A DNA stretch of 64,000 bases, from positions 170,260,219 to 170,324,218 of the forward strand of contig CM060964.1 in the NCBI GenBank assembly GCA_030765045.1, given 5' to 3'. The notes below the pieces were generated by a model, which was given only the letters and a program-made list of their open reading frames with translations, was not told the origin of the DNA and did not search any database. The stretch's first letter is position 1, and every line of letters starts with the position of its first letter. Positions 1 to 14,131 of the stretch are shown here, piece after piece. Made by a program: the position numbers and the translations under genes. The stretch comes from Tenodera sinensis. Taxonomy: Eukaryota; Arthropoda; Insecta; Mantodea; Mantidae.

Positions 1-402
1 AGCAACTTGTGTCCATTATTTTCTACATTAAATGTCGTAAGTTGACCACAGAGACTATCCATGACTCGTCAGCGATTGCTCTGTATTTTCTTACCTTTGA
101 ACAGCAAACACAAGGCTTAGAGTTTGAATAAGTTCTAAAAACGTTGGGAAGCAAAGGAAACCTCAGACAGAAATTATTTTAAATAAACATTCAGCTAATA
201 ATTGTATTTTTTATTAATTGTTCCTTTAAGAGTGGACTTTTTAATTAAAACATTTAACGCCCTTGAAGCTTGTGCTTTTTACAGCGTTCTGATCCATCTT
301 CTGCAATTTTATACGTTTTGGGTCATAATAATTACTTGCTCTTTAAAACTTTAAATTTTCATTTTACATTTTTATTATGCCTAACTAGTTATCATATAAT
401 TT
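1..402. other. AT-rich sequence with no recognised feature
   Basis: I see no coding, RNA or repeat signature here. It ends at the left target duplication of the small retroposon that begins at 416. Confidence 0.6.
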
Positions 403-526
403 CTTTATGGCTGAAGGGGCTCTAATGACCTAGCTGTCGACGGGCTCTTAAACCCTAATCACTCACTCACTGACTCACTGACTCACTGACTCACTCACTC
501 ACTCACTCACTCACTTTATGGCTGAA
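403..526 (+). mobile_element. Ultra-short retroposon (copy 1) with 13-bp target duplication
   Basis: The insert spans 416-513. It is flanked by perfect 13-bp direct repeats CTTTATGGCTGAA at 403-415 and 514-526. The insert has a ~45-bp core containing CTAATGACCTAG and GTCGACGGGC, followed by a (CACT/GACT)n tail of about 55 bp. The same core recurs at 24727-24770 (plus) and 58464-58524 (minus), each time between its own direct repeat. A duplication of 11-15 bp with a 3' simple-repeat tail is what LINE-mediated target-primed insertion leaves. It could be an extreme 5' truncation of a LINE or SINE whose full form is not in the window. No coding capacity. Confidence 0.75.
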
Positions 527-969
527 TTTAGTTAAATCTGTGATTTTTATTGATGCGGGAAAATCCATTTTGAACAACTCAAGTAAAAATGCTAAGTTTT
601 CTTTTGTAGTACAGGTCACATCCAAATAATGTATGTTCTGTAGTTTCAGGGGTTCTAGAAGTACATAATCATTATCACATTTACCAAGTTTCTTTAAGCA
701 AAATGGAGTGCTATTGTGATATTATATGCAAATTTGGTCTATTAATGTTTGGTTTTTAAATCATGAAGTTCTTTCATTAATTCCATATCATTTAGATCAA
801 TTGATGTATTCTGAATTCCAATTCTCTGTCATTTTATTTCTAACCACATTACCATACAGTATTTGCCATTCGTGGAAATGCTAAAGCTTTTTGTTCTGTG
901 AAAATAGTAGACTGTATGATAGTATGAAAAATAAAGTTTATGTACAAATTATTCTATAAGTTAAAGAGA
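527..969. other. AT-rich spacer, nothing recognised
   Basis: No supported feature in this stretch. Confidence 0.5.
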
Positions 970-1134
970 TATGTTTCTATTTTCTCTACTAAGTGCTGGG
1001 GAAGTAATGTATTCTACCCAAAAATTCAATGTAGGGATTTCACCGGAAATAAATGTTTTGAGGTCCCCTAATACAAAGAAAACAGTTTTTAGAAAAAGGT
1101 CCATGTGTGTATGTGTGTATGTGTGGATGGGTGG

Positions 1135-1209
<75 letters not shown>

Positions 1210-1830
1210 TGCGCGCGCGCGTGAGAACAGCATATCCCAAAAAGAAGCGTTGGTTAAAATCAAAACTTGGTATGTAAGTTCAGCATCTTCCAAGAATGCG
1301 ACACGAAGATTTTAAAGACTCCCCCCACTCTAAACTACTCTTTACATGGAAACTTTAGAAAATTTTGATTTTCTCAAAAATGAGTGCAATGATTTTGAAT
1401 TATCACGTAAGAGATGAACACAATCTTACTATACGAAAAGTGTAGATACCGTTAAAATGCACAAGTATGTGGTATACATTTGTTTTTTGTGTAGTTAACC
1501 GTTTCCGAGGTATTCAATGTTACTGGTTGGATTTTAAAATACTCATACTTTACTCAAATGGGAAGTCGTCATTTTTTCTTTGTCATGCAAAGAGAACGGA
1601 ATTTCAACACCATCACATAGCGATCGGTCTTAAAACATTTGACTGTCACCACACTGCTGTACTGTATGTCTCTTGTACCTACAAGAAAATTAGCAATAAG
1701 GTAATTTGCACAAGCGTTTATCTCGAATAGCACAAACTAAAAAGAAGAATAAGTGTTTGTAAGACAGAATAATTTGTACAAGAGAGGGCAGAGAAGATTA
1801 TGTGAGTGTAACACATTTGCTTTTTATCTC
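970..1830 (+). repeat. Dispersed repeat family RF1, copy 1, with internal (GT)n
   Basis: About 850 bp is shared with 25690-26480 and 54380-55210, all in the same orientation. Shared landmarks in order are: a block with CCCAAAAATTC and GATTTCACCGG; a (GT)n/(GC)n microsatellite (here 1105-1222); AAAACCAAA-type text; CATGGAAA; a block with GCAAAGAGAACGGAAT; CTTGTACCTACAAG; and a 3' block GTGAGTGTAACACAT. Small ORFs covering the (GT)n on both strands are low-complexity artefacts. The class is unknown: no terminal inverted repeats or polyA were found, so it may be a Helitron-type or other non-autonomous element. Confidence 0.7.
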
Positions 1831-2097
1831 GCCCACCCTATAAAATCTGAAGCCCCGCCTAATGTGCAGTCCTGGCTGAAGTCTTTCAATTATCAACATT
1901 TAGTCCACCCGAGTACTTGATTTATCTAGTGAACATGCAAACTAATGTACTTGACTTGTCTAGTGAAAATGAAAACTCATGTGGGATTTAATTCACTTTT
2001 TCATTCATTATTAGAAGAAAGAATATAAATACAATAAACTAATAATTGACTTATTAAAATACCAAACACTATTTTCAGTTGATTATCTGTGTAATAA

Positions 2098-4199
<2,102 letters not shown>

Positions 4200-5095
4200 G
4201 CCAATCAAACTTCAGATTCTCCCTTCTGATGAACGACCAGCTTGTAAGGAGCAACGGTGGCCATCTTGTTTCAAGCGCAAGTACCGTGGAACCTTTGTTG
4301 ACTGTGTCTAATACAGTTGTGCTTATAATTCAAGTGGTTAAAGACTGGTTGTGAATTGTTTTGTAGCATGTATTCATTGTTCGAGTGAGTATGGATTTTT
4401 AACTTGCATATTTGGGGAAAAACTTTGGTCATGTTATCGAAGAGATTGTATTACACAATGTAGAAAGCATGTCGGGATACAAACACCCAAGTTTGTATAC
4501 CAAATTTAACCTCTCTGCACATCGTCATCTCTCGAAACCTGGCCTTTTGAATCATTAGTGTTTTTTGTTATCAGCAGAATGGCTGGGGAACATCAGCCGG
4601 TGTTTTATTAAGAAAGAAATGACCTTAATACTATGTTCAACCGCCCAAGATGGCTGCTTGGTCGAACTTAATAGTGTGTAATTACGTAGTGAACGCGGGA
4701 GAATGTAGAGCCTTTATTAGTTGATATTAATCACCCATGTATTTTAAATATGGTAAATTAAAGCTTTGTGTCAGAGACTGAATGTACTAATGATTGCATA
4801 AATTAAAGCGGTAGGGAAAGGAGCCCGCTCGCGATAGCGTTGTAGAGTAAACGGGCTTACCCAAATGTGATGACGCGTTCTGGGCGGTGGAATTACGGCC
4901 GGTCGCGGTGACATACGAGTGTATTTACTCACCGTAGACGTACTTATTAAATAGATTAGCATCGTAAATGTGACAAAACAACCTTATCAGAAAAGCATCT
5001 GTAATTTACAACCTGTTATTGAATTGCAACTTGGTGTTTTGTGTTTACTTAAAGATGTGTTGGTTACTGTGTAATGCAATTTTTCTTTGTTCCAG
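4200..5095 (+). promoter_or_regulatory. Probable promoter / 5' UTR region of the KAT6 gene
   Basis: This stretch has more CpG than its surroundings (for example 4800-4920 and 5130-5250). It carries two GCCATCTT/AAGATGGC cores (about 4259 plus and 4646), which match the YY1-type element common in TATA-less housekeeping promoters. A possible non-coding exon donor, CGA|GTGAGT, sits at 4384/4385. A good pyrimidine tract and acceptor (TTTTTCTTTGTTCCAG) ends at 5095 and opens the coding exon. The transcription start cannot be placed from sequence alone, so promoter identity is inferred from position and composition. Confidence 0.4.
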
Positions 5096-5922
5096 GTATC
5101 GGATTTATGTTTCTTTTGAAGAAGTGGTGGTGAAATCAGGAGAGGCGAAAGGCGGGATTTTGTTTCAGTGAGTTCCCGCCCGTAGCCTGCGTCATATTAA
5201 GAGAATGTAAGATGCAAATCCGTATAGTGTTAGTGCGATCGAGTGGCGGCGGTTAAAAGTGTTATTTCAGGGCTAGTCATATTCGGGGTGTGTGTGTAAT
5301 ATATGTTATCATGAGAGATCAAGAAGCAGTAAGTCAAGCAACATGGGCCACGTGGATCCTGGAGGCTATCAGGAAAATAAGAAGTCAAAAGCAGAGACCA
5401 TCGGTGGAGAGAATTTGCCATGCTATTCGTCAGCATCATAGTTTCCCGGATGCGGTGATAGCGGAAAACTTGGAAAACGCTGTCAAAGATGGCACAGTTC
5501 TCAAAGTGTTCAACAAGGGCCAAAGCTCCTATAAGGACCCAGGTGGTGTTCAAAGCCGTCAGTTGAATATCGCAGAAGGAACTGACCTGTCCAAAGTTAT
5601 CGCGAAAGCCGCCAGAGAGCTTGATGAAAAGGACGGATCAACTCTGAAAAGTATTGAAAAATATATTCGGCAATCTCATGCGGTGAATCTCGAATCTGCC
5701 GATATAGATTTCCGGTCATTATTGCGTATATCAGTGAAACGCGCGGTTGCAAGGGGACTCGTAACACAGGAGGGACGCTTATTTAAACCAGTAATTCGTC
5801 AGTCGACATCCGGCGCTAATACCAGTGTGGGTGCATCGCAGAAACGACCGTCTGTTACATCGGTATCTAAACACCGTCGCACATCTGACAGCCATGCCTC
5901 AGTCACACCAGAAACACCTAAG
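5096..5922 (+). CDS. enok: First coding exon of a KAT6/MYST histone acetyltransferase (enok orthologue)
   Basis: KAT6 acetylates histone H3 in a nuclear complex with BRPF, ING5 and EAF6. The exon starts after the acceptor at 5095; 5096-5310 is 5' UTR. Translation starts at ATG 5311 (purine at -3), not at the in-frame GTG at 5290, because homology begins there. It gives 204 residues and stops at a consensus donor AAG|GTAAGT (intron from 5923, phase 0). Residues ~8-77 match the KAT6 first winged helix (WILEAIRKIRSQKQRP, then SVERICHAI, DGTVLKV, SYKDP), known in this family to bind CpG-containing DNA. Residues ~91-162 match the linker-histone-like H15 domain (GSTLKSIEKYI, then ISVKRAVARGLV). The Ser/Thr-rich tail resembles the linker before the PHD fingers. 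The frame stays open past the donor to 6012 but loses similarity. PHD, MYST and C-terminal exons are not in view. The WH1-H15 pair is specific enough that KAT6A/B/enok is the only family I would propose. Confidence 0.9.
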
Positions 5923-8900
5923 GTAAGTGACACGTTAGTAGTATGTTATAAGGTGAGAACAAGTGAAATTGTAAGTCAGATGATGTTACGAATACAGTAT
6001 GTGCCACAGTAAAGCACATCGCAGAGAGTGTAGGCCAAAAAAACTTAAGTAAAGTTAGCATACTTGGCCAGTAAAAGCAGTTCAGTGAAATAGAATGTTG
6101 TGAATAAGCTTATTACTATTGCATGGAGCAGAGTGGTGCTAATACTGATCTTTCACAGAGTTAACCTCGCTTATGAGCTTCCGTTCCCCACCTCTGCCCA
6201 CAGAGAAAGGGTCTTTTGCATGTTAATTTTTGTTTATTTTGAAGCAACAAGTTCATAATATGCATCAATAAAATGATTAATTTGTCATATGATTGTTTTC
6301 ACAATTAGAATCTGTAGCTTTATTGTTTACTTATTGTAAGAGATTGGAATTAGAGAAAGGCTTTGTATGAAACGGTTCATTCATGTTAACTTTTGGTTAT
6401 CCTGTACAATAGCAGCGTCACGTGGTTGACAGGCAGCTGTGTTGTGACTGAAGATTGGTGTTATCAGCTACCTGTCCTTCAACACGTTGGTGACGTATGT
6501 GTCGCCAACGCCGGAAGTATGAAATCCGCGGAAGCATGTGAATGTTGTTCTTATTCTTAGAGTTATTGTTTCGTAATTAAGTGATGTGACGAAAGTTCTT
6601 GTGCGGTGCGGTTGTGGTTTTAATCTTTCTACATACCTTTGATAATGAAAAATTGGACTGAGGAAGAGATATTGTCGCCTTTTAGTGAGTTGTACAATCT
6701 CAGGTTGGCAAGAGATATCTGTGCTTTGTAGGGCTATGTTCTTCCGCTGTATGTCCGTGACAGACTACAACTGTCAGTGAACCATGTGACGCCGCTCATC
6801 TACAGTTTTACCTATCTTTTTAATGTTCGGTTAATATGACAAACTTCTAAGGTGATACTAGCTGCTTTTTAACTTTGGAACAATTGCCCAGACTTTCTTA
6901 TGGTGTGTTAATCTTTGGATTTGTATTACATTAAATTCACCCTCCCGTTCATTCTTTCAGACTCCAGGGAGGCTGGGAAATAATCCTGGCTAAGGAAACA
7001 TTCCCACTCTTCAGCTGGAAATTGAACCAAGGACCTGTTACATGTCAATTTATTTTTGTTTCAAAGGAATGGGGCAAGGAAAAGATAGTGATGTGAAAAT
7101 AATTTATTTTTTGAGGAAGAATGAAACATTTGTGGTAAATATTGAATATTAGAGATGCAAGGTGCATGGGGTAAGGAGAAGTCCCATTGTGTAGTAGAAG
7201 CAGTGGTGAGGGAACTGACTTGCTCAGGTGGGAGGTTAACCCATGCGGACCCAGAAAGGTCGGTATTACCCATGTGGTCACTTTGAAAGCCTCTAACCCA
7301 TCTTTTGTGGGTAATTTTCTTATATAGGGATATTATCGCATATGGACAAGAAACATTGCCATCTTGCTGCTCCTTAGCATGTGCAATGGGCTGTCAATGT
7401 CAAGGATAAGCTAAATTTTGGCAGTTGTTTTGTTCTTTTACTTAATTGCTTCCTTGTGACAATGGATGTTGGTGCTTCACAGATTCAGTGGCTAGGCTTG
7501 GGCGTCACTCCTCCTGCCCTTTGTAACACCCTTATCATGAAAACTGCCAAGTTGCGTATTCTTTGTCAAGCTTAGTCAATTCCTTTAGAAAATACATATT
7601 TTAATCATCATTACTTGGTGGCACTGTTTTTGTAAACATGAAGCATGGGTGAGAAAGGACACTATTTGCTCTCAGGCTTGCGTAGCAGTTTGGCGACTAA
7701 GCATATCATAAAAAATGGTAAAATGCTGATCAATGAATATTTTTCAAATAGTACAGCTTTTTGCTCCAGAAAGTACAGCTTGCACAGGCAATGTAACTTT
7801 TTGTACACTTATCAAAAAGGCTCCTGCTACTTTGCCAATACAAGTCTATGTTCTTTTAGCCTTAAAATTGTCAAAACCAAAAACTGTTAAGGTTTAAAAA
7901 AGAATTGAGACATTTTGTGTTTATGCATACTATATACAAGAAAGGAACACTATAATAGAGCTTGTTTATCCCCCTAGTCCTAATCTTCCTCTATAATAAT
8001 GTGTGCCTGGCCTATATCCTTGAGCCTGGCTCATTCTAGGATTGAAGGAGCAAAATACAATACAATACCTCCGTCTTCTGATTCACTTGCCTTTCTACTT
8101 GCTACAGAGCAAAGAAATGGTTTGCTTTTAGAGAAACTAATGGAAGATCTATTTGGCATTCAATATCCAAGTAGCGAAGCAACAGTATTCTCCAATTGGG
8201 GGCCACCTACTGAAATTTAACATTTTGAGGCAAAATCCACCACTCATTTTATTCACTAGTTAACTAACCACTGCTACTTGTGAGACCATGTCATTACTGA
8301 TTTTTACACTGCACTGCACATCACTGATCTCTGATGTATACAGGACAACCGCATTGCCTTGCACAAAGTATAAATGTATCTGTCTGATTTCATTTGTTTG
8401 TTGAGTTCCATTGCGAGTGATGCTCGGGGACATACAATTGTGGAGCATGCTGCATGACTAATATAACCCCACCAAGACTGTTTTTTTGATTAAGGTGCTG
8501 TATGTAGTATGGTCCTGGAGTCTCTATTTAATGTGCATATACGTTATTCCTTTGTTGTATGAGGTATATATATGTAATTAACCACAACTATAGCAAAATA
8601 TACAGAGCTTTAAGCCACAAAGTGTACCTAAGAGATGTTTTGTATAAGTAGAGGAGCTTGAGTGTGTAAAGTGACAGGAAACATTGGTTTAGCTGAGACC
8701 AAATGATGCCCAACCATTCCTTATTAACTCGGGAATGCCTAACACAAGTCTTTCCCACTGCCATATGTGATAGAGAAGCTCCAGCTCATCTGTAGAAATC
8801 AAATAATGTTAAAGGATGTGAGGCAAGACTAGCAATTCCCCTATCTGCACATGGCAACTCGTCACCTGAAAGGCTGATGGTAGGAGAAGTTAGGCAATCA

Positions 8901-9300
8901 TGTATGCGCCGAAGTCATAATGTTTCTGTCTATGAAGGAGTAAATTGTGCTGGCATAGCTTCAGCGCATAAAAATTAGCATTATAACGAACAAAGTGATT
9001 TGCTATAACTGGCTATGTGCCAACAATTACTTCCATGTGAACTGCAATTGTTTCAGCTGTATGCTGTTATAGTAATGTTTCCTCATTCGCAACAAGGTCG
9101 CCCGCCTTTCCCCCCTCTCAGCTGTTGCAGAGAGGGAGGGAAGGAAAGAAGCTTCCCCTTTGTACAAGAGTTGTTCATGTCTCTCCTCATGAAATATACC
9201 AAAACTTGTCACTGCATGCTGTGCATTAAGAAACTTCAAGAATCTGGTTAACAAAATTGCCTTAAGAGCAGCATATTTTGCATACTTCCACTCCTCGCTA
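5923..9300 (+). other. Start of the KAT6 first coding intron
   Basis: AT-rich, with stop codons in all frames and no recognisable exon. A GC-richer patch at about 6410-6650 might be an alternative promoter or an old repeat. Open frames near 7381-7575, 7645-7890, 7999-8220 and 9015-9254 have no domain or splice context that I recognise. Confidence 0.5.
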
Positions 9301-9729
9301 ATGAAATGTGGAATTATAATTCTGGGTCAATTCAGCACACAGCAAACAAGTGTTTATATTACACAAAAAAGTGTCATGCATATTATTTGTGGTGTTGGTT
9401 ATTGTCATTCTGGTAGGCCATTATTTAGAACCAAAAAAATTCTTATTCTTGCTGCTGAATACATATATTCTGTTGACCTATCTTGCTAATAATCATAACT
9501 TCACAACAAACCTTGCTGTGCATGAGCAAAGTAGAAGGCATGCAGGTGATTAGCATAGATCAATAAATGACTTCAAACTGTTTCAAAAAGGATGTTACTA
9601 TTCTGCAATAATAATATATAACATCCTTCCATGTTATCTCAAGCTACTAGGCAATCGTCAACATAAAATGTTCAGGAAGGATCTAAAGTCATTCTTATAT
9701 ACTCAGTCATACTGTTTAGGAATTCCTTA
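9301..9729 (+). pseudogene. Non-LTR retrotransposon ORF2 C-terminal remnant
   Basis: Two adjacent frames read like the end of a Jockey/CR1-type reverse transcriptase ORF. The first (9301-9489) contains QKSVMHIICGVGYCHSGRPL, then FRTKKILIL and YIYSV, matching the family pattern 'QKRAIRII.G....CRPLFK.LKIL..PSLYI'. After a frameshift, 9527-9729 reads INDFKLFQKGCYYSA, then IYNILPCYLK and FRKDLKSFL, matching 'L..FQKG..Y.GIK.YN.LP....K...F...LK.FL', and ends at a TAA at 9727-9729. Internal stops show it is dead. The palm and endonuclease domains are absent. The PIF/Harbinger element at 9858 lies just downstream, in its 3' flank. Confidence 0.65.
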
Positions 9730-10157
9730 ATATTGTATCAACAGGTGAATATATGGCAGATTATACATGATGGTAATTTATAGCATGTTGTGTAGTTTTC
9801 TCTTGCAATGGTGATGGCTTAACATTTAAATTTAAAAATAAATTCTCTTCTTTCTTAAGGCAGGCTCACACTTGGACGCGCAGAGGAGAAGCGCGGCGCA
9901 CCGAAAAATATCTTTTCCATGTTAATAAATGGAACGGCTTTTACCTACACGTGGCGCGGTGCACAGAATTGCAGGCTTCCGCTCGCAGAGAATACTTCTC
10001 CTTCTTCCGCGGGTGTGGTTTCACAATCGGTATCAATCGTGTCACGGTCGTAAATCTTCGTGCTAATCAAGGTCATCTCTAATTTTGTGACATATCTGTG
10101 ATCTCTATTCAGTAGCAGTAAATCATTCACAGCGTTTTCATACCTTTGTCTGCAGCA

Positions 10158-10293
10158 ATGGATGAGGAAAAGCATATCACCTTAGTTCAACAATATACCT
10201 TTTTGTTTGATAAATGCCACAAATTGTACAGCAATAACAATGCAAGGGATAACGCTTGGGAACAAATAGCTCAAGAAATTGGAAATGTTTCAG
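10158..10293 (+). pseudogene. MADF (Myb/SANT-like) domain exon carried by the Harbinger element
   Basis: ATG at 10158 follows a CAG (TTTGTCTGCAGCA). The 45 codons start MDEEKHITLVQQYTFLFDKC and continue with HKLYSNNNARDNAWEQIAQ. This is the first half of a MADF domain (pattern: acidic start, LI..V...P.LYD..H..Y......AW..IA). The exon ends at a donor CAG|GTAAAT at 10294, phase 1. The second MADF half (WK.LRD.Y) was not found between 10294 and the right end. PIF/Harbinger elements encode a Myb/MADF partner of the transposase, which fits the location. A short minus-strand frame over 9945-10175 is treated as a shadow. Confidence 0.7.
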
Positions 10294-11444
10294 GTAAATG
10301 AATATAAACCCTATAATTTAAGGAAGAGCTGCATGGAATTACGACTTATTTGATGTTATATTGCGTTCCTATTAAATATTATGTAAGGAAAATAAATAAT
10401 CGCAGAAAAGTCACACTTGGTAGGGCTTGTGCAGCGACTTGGTCATACACACGTGTGAAAGTTATTAGACTCAAATGCACTTCTTATGGTAAAATGGATG
10501 CGAGATTTGAACTTGGAAATAGTTTACAACTTCCTGAAGTGAAATAAAACACTTTCTGGGAATATGCATCCACTACTTGTCACTGTAAATATTTATTTTG
10601 CTCCATTAAACAACTCTGAGTGGTAGCTTTTGTTGTGGACAGTTTTTCCTAGGTATAAAAGAAATGGATACCCATGATGAACAAATATTATCACTTAATT
10701 TCCATATACTGTGTGGTCAGTATTATTTACAGATAATACTGAGTTGATGCATGACTGACAATGGTTATCAGAAGTATACTTTATGCGCATATTTTACAGA
10801 GAGAAGAAATTAGAATCCATATTCCCAGGTGCCTAGAACTAAAAGTTAAAATTTGGCAGCGTCAATAGTTTTACTTTATTTTTCAATATAGACAACAAAC
10901 TCTGATTGGTCGAAAATGCTGCAAGCTTTTTACTATAATAACCGCCAATGTTTATAACATAAGCCTAGATCAACATGTAATATTACATAAATAAAACCTT
11001 ACTTTGAGTCTAATAATTTTACAGCTCTGTAATTCTAAATCAGTTTATAATGAATGAACAAAAAAGTTTCAAGTTTCTAAGTATGTTTATTTAATTGGGC
11101 ATCCAGATCAAAACTAAGAGAAGCTAATTTATCTACTATGGTTTAAAACAGCGTTGTTGCAGCAAACCATATTACATATTACAATATATTAAATGTGAAA
11201 TATAATAATAATAATATAATAAATAATTAGTGGTGGTGGTGGTGGTAAGTACAAAATATTTTGAGGGAAACAATAGTTAACCTTTCTAACACTAAAACTT
11301 ACACATTTGAACTTGGAAAATGGCTATGTAAAATTGTAGTTTAACATGAAATTATGTATTGCAATGCAGTACTAGTACTCTGCAATGGGGCATGTAGTTG
11401 ATACCAATAAAGAGAACAGACACACACTAGTACATTGATTTCTA

Positions 11445-11570
11445 TTACACTGGGTAACGTCCTCGACGAATTATGCTATCTTGCCAGTGAACCTTACCAA
11501 CACTGCTGAAGTAGTCTTTAAAATGATCCCTGATTTTCATAGAATCTGATGCAGCATTTTCTCCGACAAA
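11445..11570 (-). pseudogene. Harbinger transposase C-terminal remnant
   Basis: Read leftwards, the frame gives GENAASDSMKIRDHFKDYF, then SSVGKVHWQDSI, ending RGRYPV and a TAA at 11445-11447. The pattern 'IR..FKDYF...G.V.WQ' is the conserved tail of HARBI1-type transposases. An in-frame stop (TAA at 11571-11573) marks the break upstream. Only ~160 bp remain before the right inverted repeat, so nearly all of the gene has been deleted. Its orientation is convergent with the MADF exon. Confidence 0.7.
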
Positions 11571-11732
11571 TTAGTGCTAGTACAGTCAAGTGATCCATTG
11601 AGCTGATTGACAGTGACTGACCTTGGCACATCAACTCTTCGGCGAGTCTCACTTACGATAGATGTGAGCGAGTTGGTGCTGTTCGGCGCGCTGTGCTTCG
11701 CTTCTGCGCATCCAGGTGTGAGCCTGCCTTTA

Positions 11733-14131
11733 TATAGACAGAGGAAAATAATAGTATCATTGGTGGGGGTGTTCTATTAGTCTTAATGCATGTTCCAATG
11801 TTCGAGCTCTGCTTGCAGTGGTACCAAACAAATTGGTCAACAATAACAAATAAGTCACCATCCTATACAATGTGTCTTGTGTATTTGAATATTTACCTGT
11901 TGAATGACATGCTAATGAGTGTAGGGTGCTCAATACATTTGGTAACCTGTTTCTCCACTGCACAAGAGAACAGGGAAATTTGTGCTGTCAGAGACCTTGT
12001 AGTAGATACTGGAAATGTTGACATTCTGCTCTCAAACAGGCAACATGTAAACATGTTGTCGCTCTCTCATCTAAGCCCAGCAGCAGAAATCCCTTCTAGA
12101 TAAGACCCATAATTGCTTTTGAAGTCAGGTATGCAGCAATTTAATAATGTACTATTCCTATTAGTATTTGAAAAATTTAAACGTAACAGTAAATTGTAAT
12201 TACTTTTGTGATACAGAACTAGCAAATGCTTAATAGCAAACGTGGTTAAGAAACTACGTGCTAAAAAAATGTAATTTTTCTCTTCCTTTTTCCTGTATTT
12301 ATAAACATTAGTATGTTGACAGAAAGCTTTGGTAAAATATCCAAAATGTAAGCTGCACAAAGGTCCTTTTGGTTTGTCTCAGTATCTCTTGTCTCGATGC
12401 ATGTATTGTGACTCCAGCTTAGAACTTGTACATGCATCAATTCTGGTCTAATAGCCATTTGGACACTGGGGACATAAACCCAGCCATTAGCCTGCCAGAT
12501 TTTCACTCCCATTTGAGTTACAATATGAAAGATTATTGATGAATATGTTCAAAAACTATTTGAAATCTTGATATGCCATGTTTTTACTTACATAGAATGT
12601 ATAACCCACTTCTTTCAAGTTTTGGCAACTTACTTGCTAATGCTTTCACATTTTCAAATGAATCTATGGGATATTGAGGTTTACAGTTTTTTCTGTCAGA
12701 AGTACATCACAGCATGGCACTCTCTACGAATCTATATTGGTAGAAATTAAGGTGCTTGGATTACTATAAGTAATAAAACTGTGGTGATGTTGAATAGCAT
12801 GGCCAAATTCTTGAAATAGATGGTGCCGTGTTTTATTTCATGAATTTAATGGTTGTGGTTTGCTGTATTTTGGCAGTTTTAAATGAAATGCTTGCCCAGT
12901 TGATTGCACTAGCTGTTCCGTGATTTATAAAAGCCACATAGTGGGAATACGTTGTGTTCAGAATTGTTCCTCCATCTCTTATGCCATTGGCATAAGTATG
13001 AGACTGCAGTATCGGAGATAACCTAAAACTAGCTGGACCTGTAATTTAACAGTGCAAAATAAAGAATGCCATAAAATTTGCAGATGGTGTACTGTTATGT
13101 AGGATACCAGTTCATTCTTGAAATACACATGCACGTTCAGCAGTAATTATAGCATTTTGATTTACAAGTTTGCATTAAAACAAACGAAATTGCTGTGATG
13201 AATGTAGTTCACCACATTAGTTGTGAATTATAGAATGTAGACAAGCAGCTCAATGTAACATTTCACAGATTCCTAAAAAATGAATGTGCTTTCATGATAC
13301 ATTTTTTAAAATAATAATGGCCTGCTGTAATTAATGAAGATAATTGAACGTATAGTTCTAGAAGTTGTGTTGATAATTCTTAAAACATTACTTAAATATA
13401 TGATGATAGTGTGCGATTGTGGCAATGGCCTTGGGTGCCACACAACAGTTGCAAGAATGGCACCACAATGGTATGAGAAGAGGTGCAGTGTCTCAACAAG
13501 GGATGTTGTTTTAGATAAAGATGAAGATGACAGTCTTATCTTGTGGCTGCTAACCCATGAAAATGTTGTAAAAGAAGAAAGTTAGTCCACTGTTTACAAT
13601 TGAAGGCTTCATGACCTTATTAATAAATAGACATCTAATGTTGAACAGAAATTTAGGTAGATTTTGTGACTGAATGCACATCAGTTCAATGACACCTTAA
13701 AGAATGATCAAAGTAAAGGCGAAGAGTTGATCATACAATAGGGGTACGAAACCAATAACTGGAAAGGCTTGCAGTAACTTAAAAGTGGGTTTCAAATTAT
13801 TGTGAAATTTTCAATCAAAGTAATTAAATCTTTTGCTGCATAGGCATAAATGATTATGATTATGTGAAGTTTTACTATTTACTTCTTTGGCAAGATGTTA
13901 ATTAAAGATTCATAAACACTGGGTCATGAATCTATTTTAAATATGCACTCAAAAGTAGAAGAGATTGAAACTGATGAACTGAATAATCCATAACATACAC
14001 ATAAGTGTATAGACCAGGTACCTGGGTAACACAAAACTTAATTAAAATTGTGTATATTGATTGACGTCTTTATTTAGCTCATCCTTATCGAGGGCACCTT
14101 ACGCTAGGTGTTCTTTGTTTTACATTGTAGG
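11733..14131. other. Unassigned intronic or intergenic sequence
   Basis: AT-rich and without a recognised repeat end or exon. Short open frames (for example 11786-12103, 12568-12750, 13334-13585) show no domain. The last has an acidic stretch (DKDEDDS) but no similarity that I recognise. Confidence 0.5.

Larger units (their letters stand above)
9858..11729. mobile_element. PIF/Harbinger DNA transposon, internally deleted
   Basis: Terminal inverted repeats of about 45 bp start AGGCAGGCTCACAC at 9858 and end with its complement at 11729. The second block also pairs (CGCAGA..., GCGCGGCGCACCG against its right-hand partner). A 3-bp target duplication TTA is present at 9855-9857 and 11730-11732, the hallmark of PIF/Harbinger (TWA). 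Inside are the first exon of a MADF/Myb-like protein (plus strand, 10158) and the last ~41 codons of a Harbinger transposase (minus strand, 11445). The DDE core is missing, so the copy is non-autonomous. At 1872 bp it is well below a full element (~3 kb or more). Confidence 0.9.

Noticed and set aside
459..513. (CACT)n treated as an independent microsatellite
   Set aside because: It is the tail of the small retroposon at 416-513, bounded by its target duplication.
961..1315. Thr/His- and Cys/Val-repeat open frames on both strands
   Set aside because: They are produced by the (GT)n tract of repeat RF1 and are not shared by its other copies.
5230..5553. Minus-strand open frame opposite the KAT6 exon
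   Set aside because: The plus-strand frame has clear domain homology and splice sites; the opposite frame has none.
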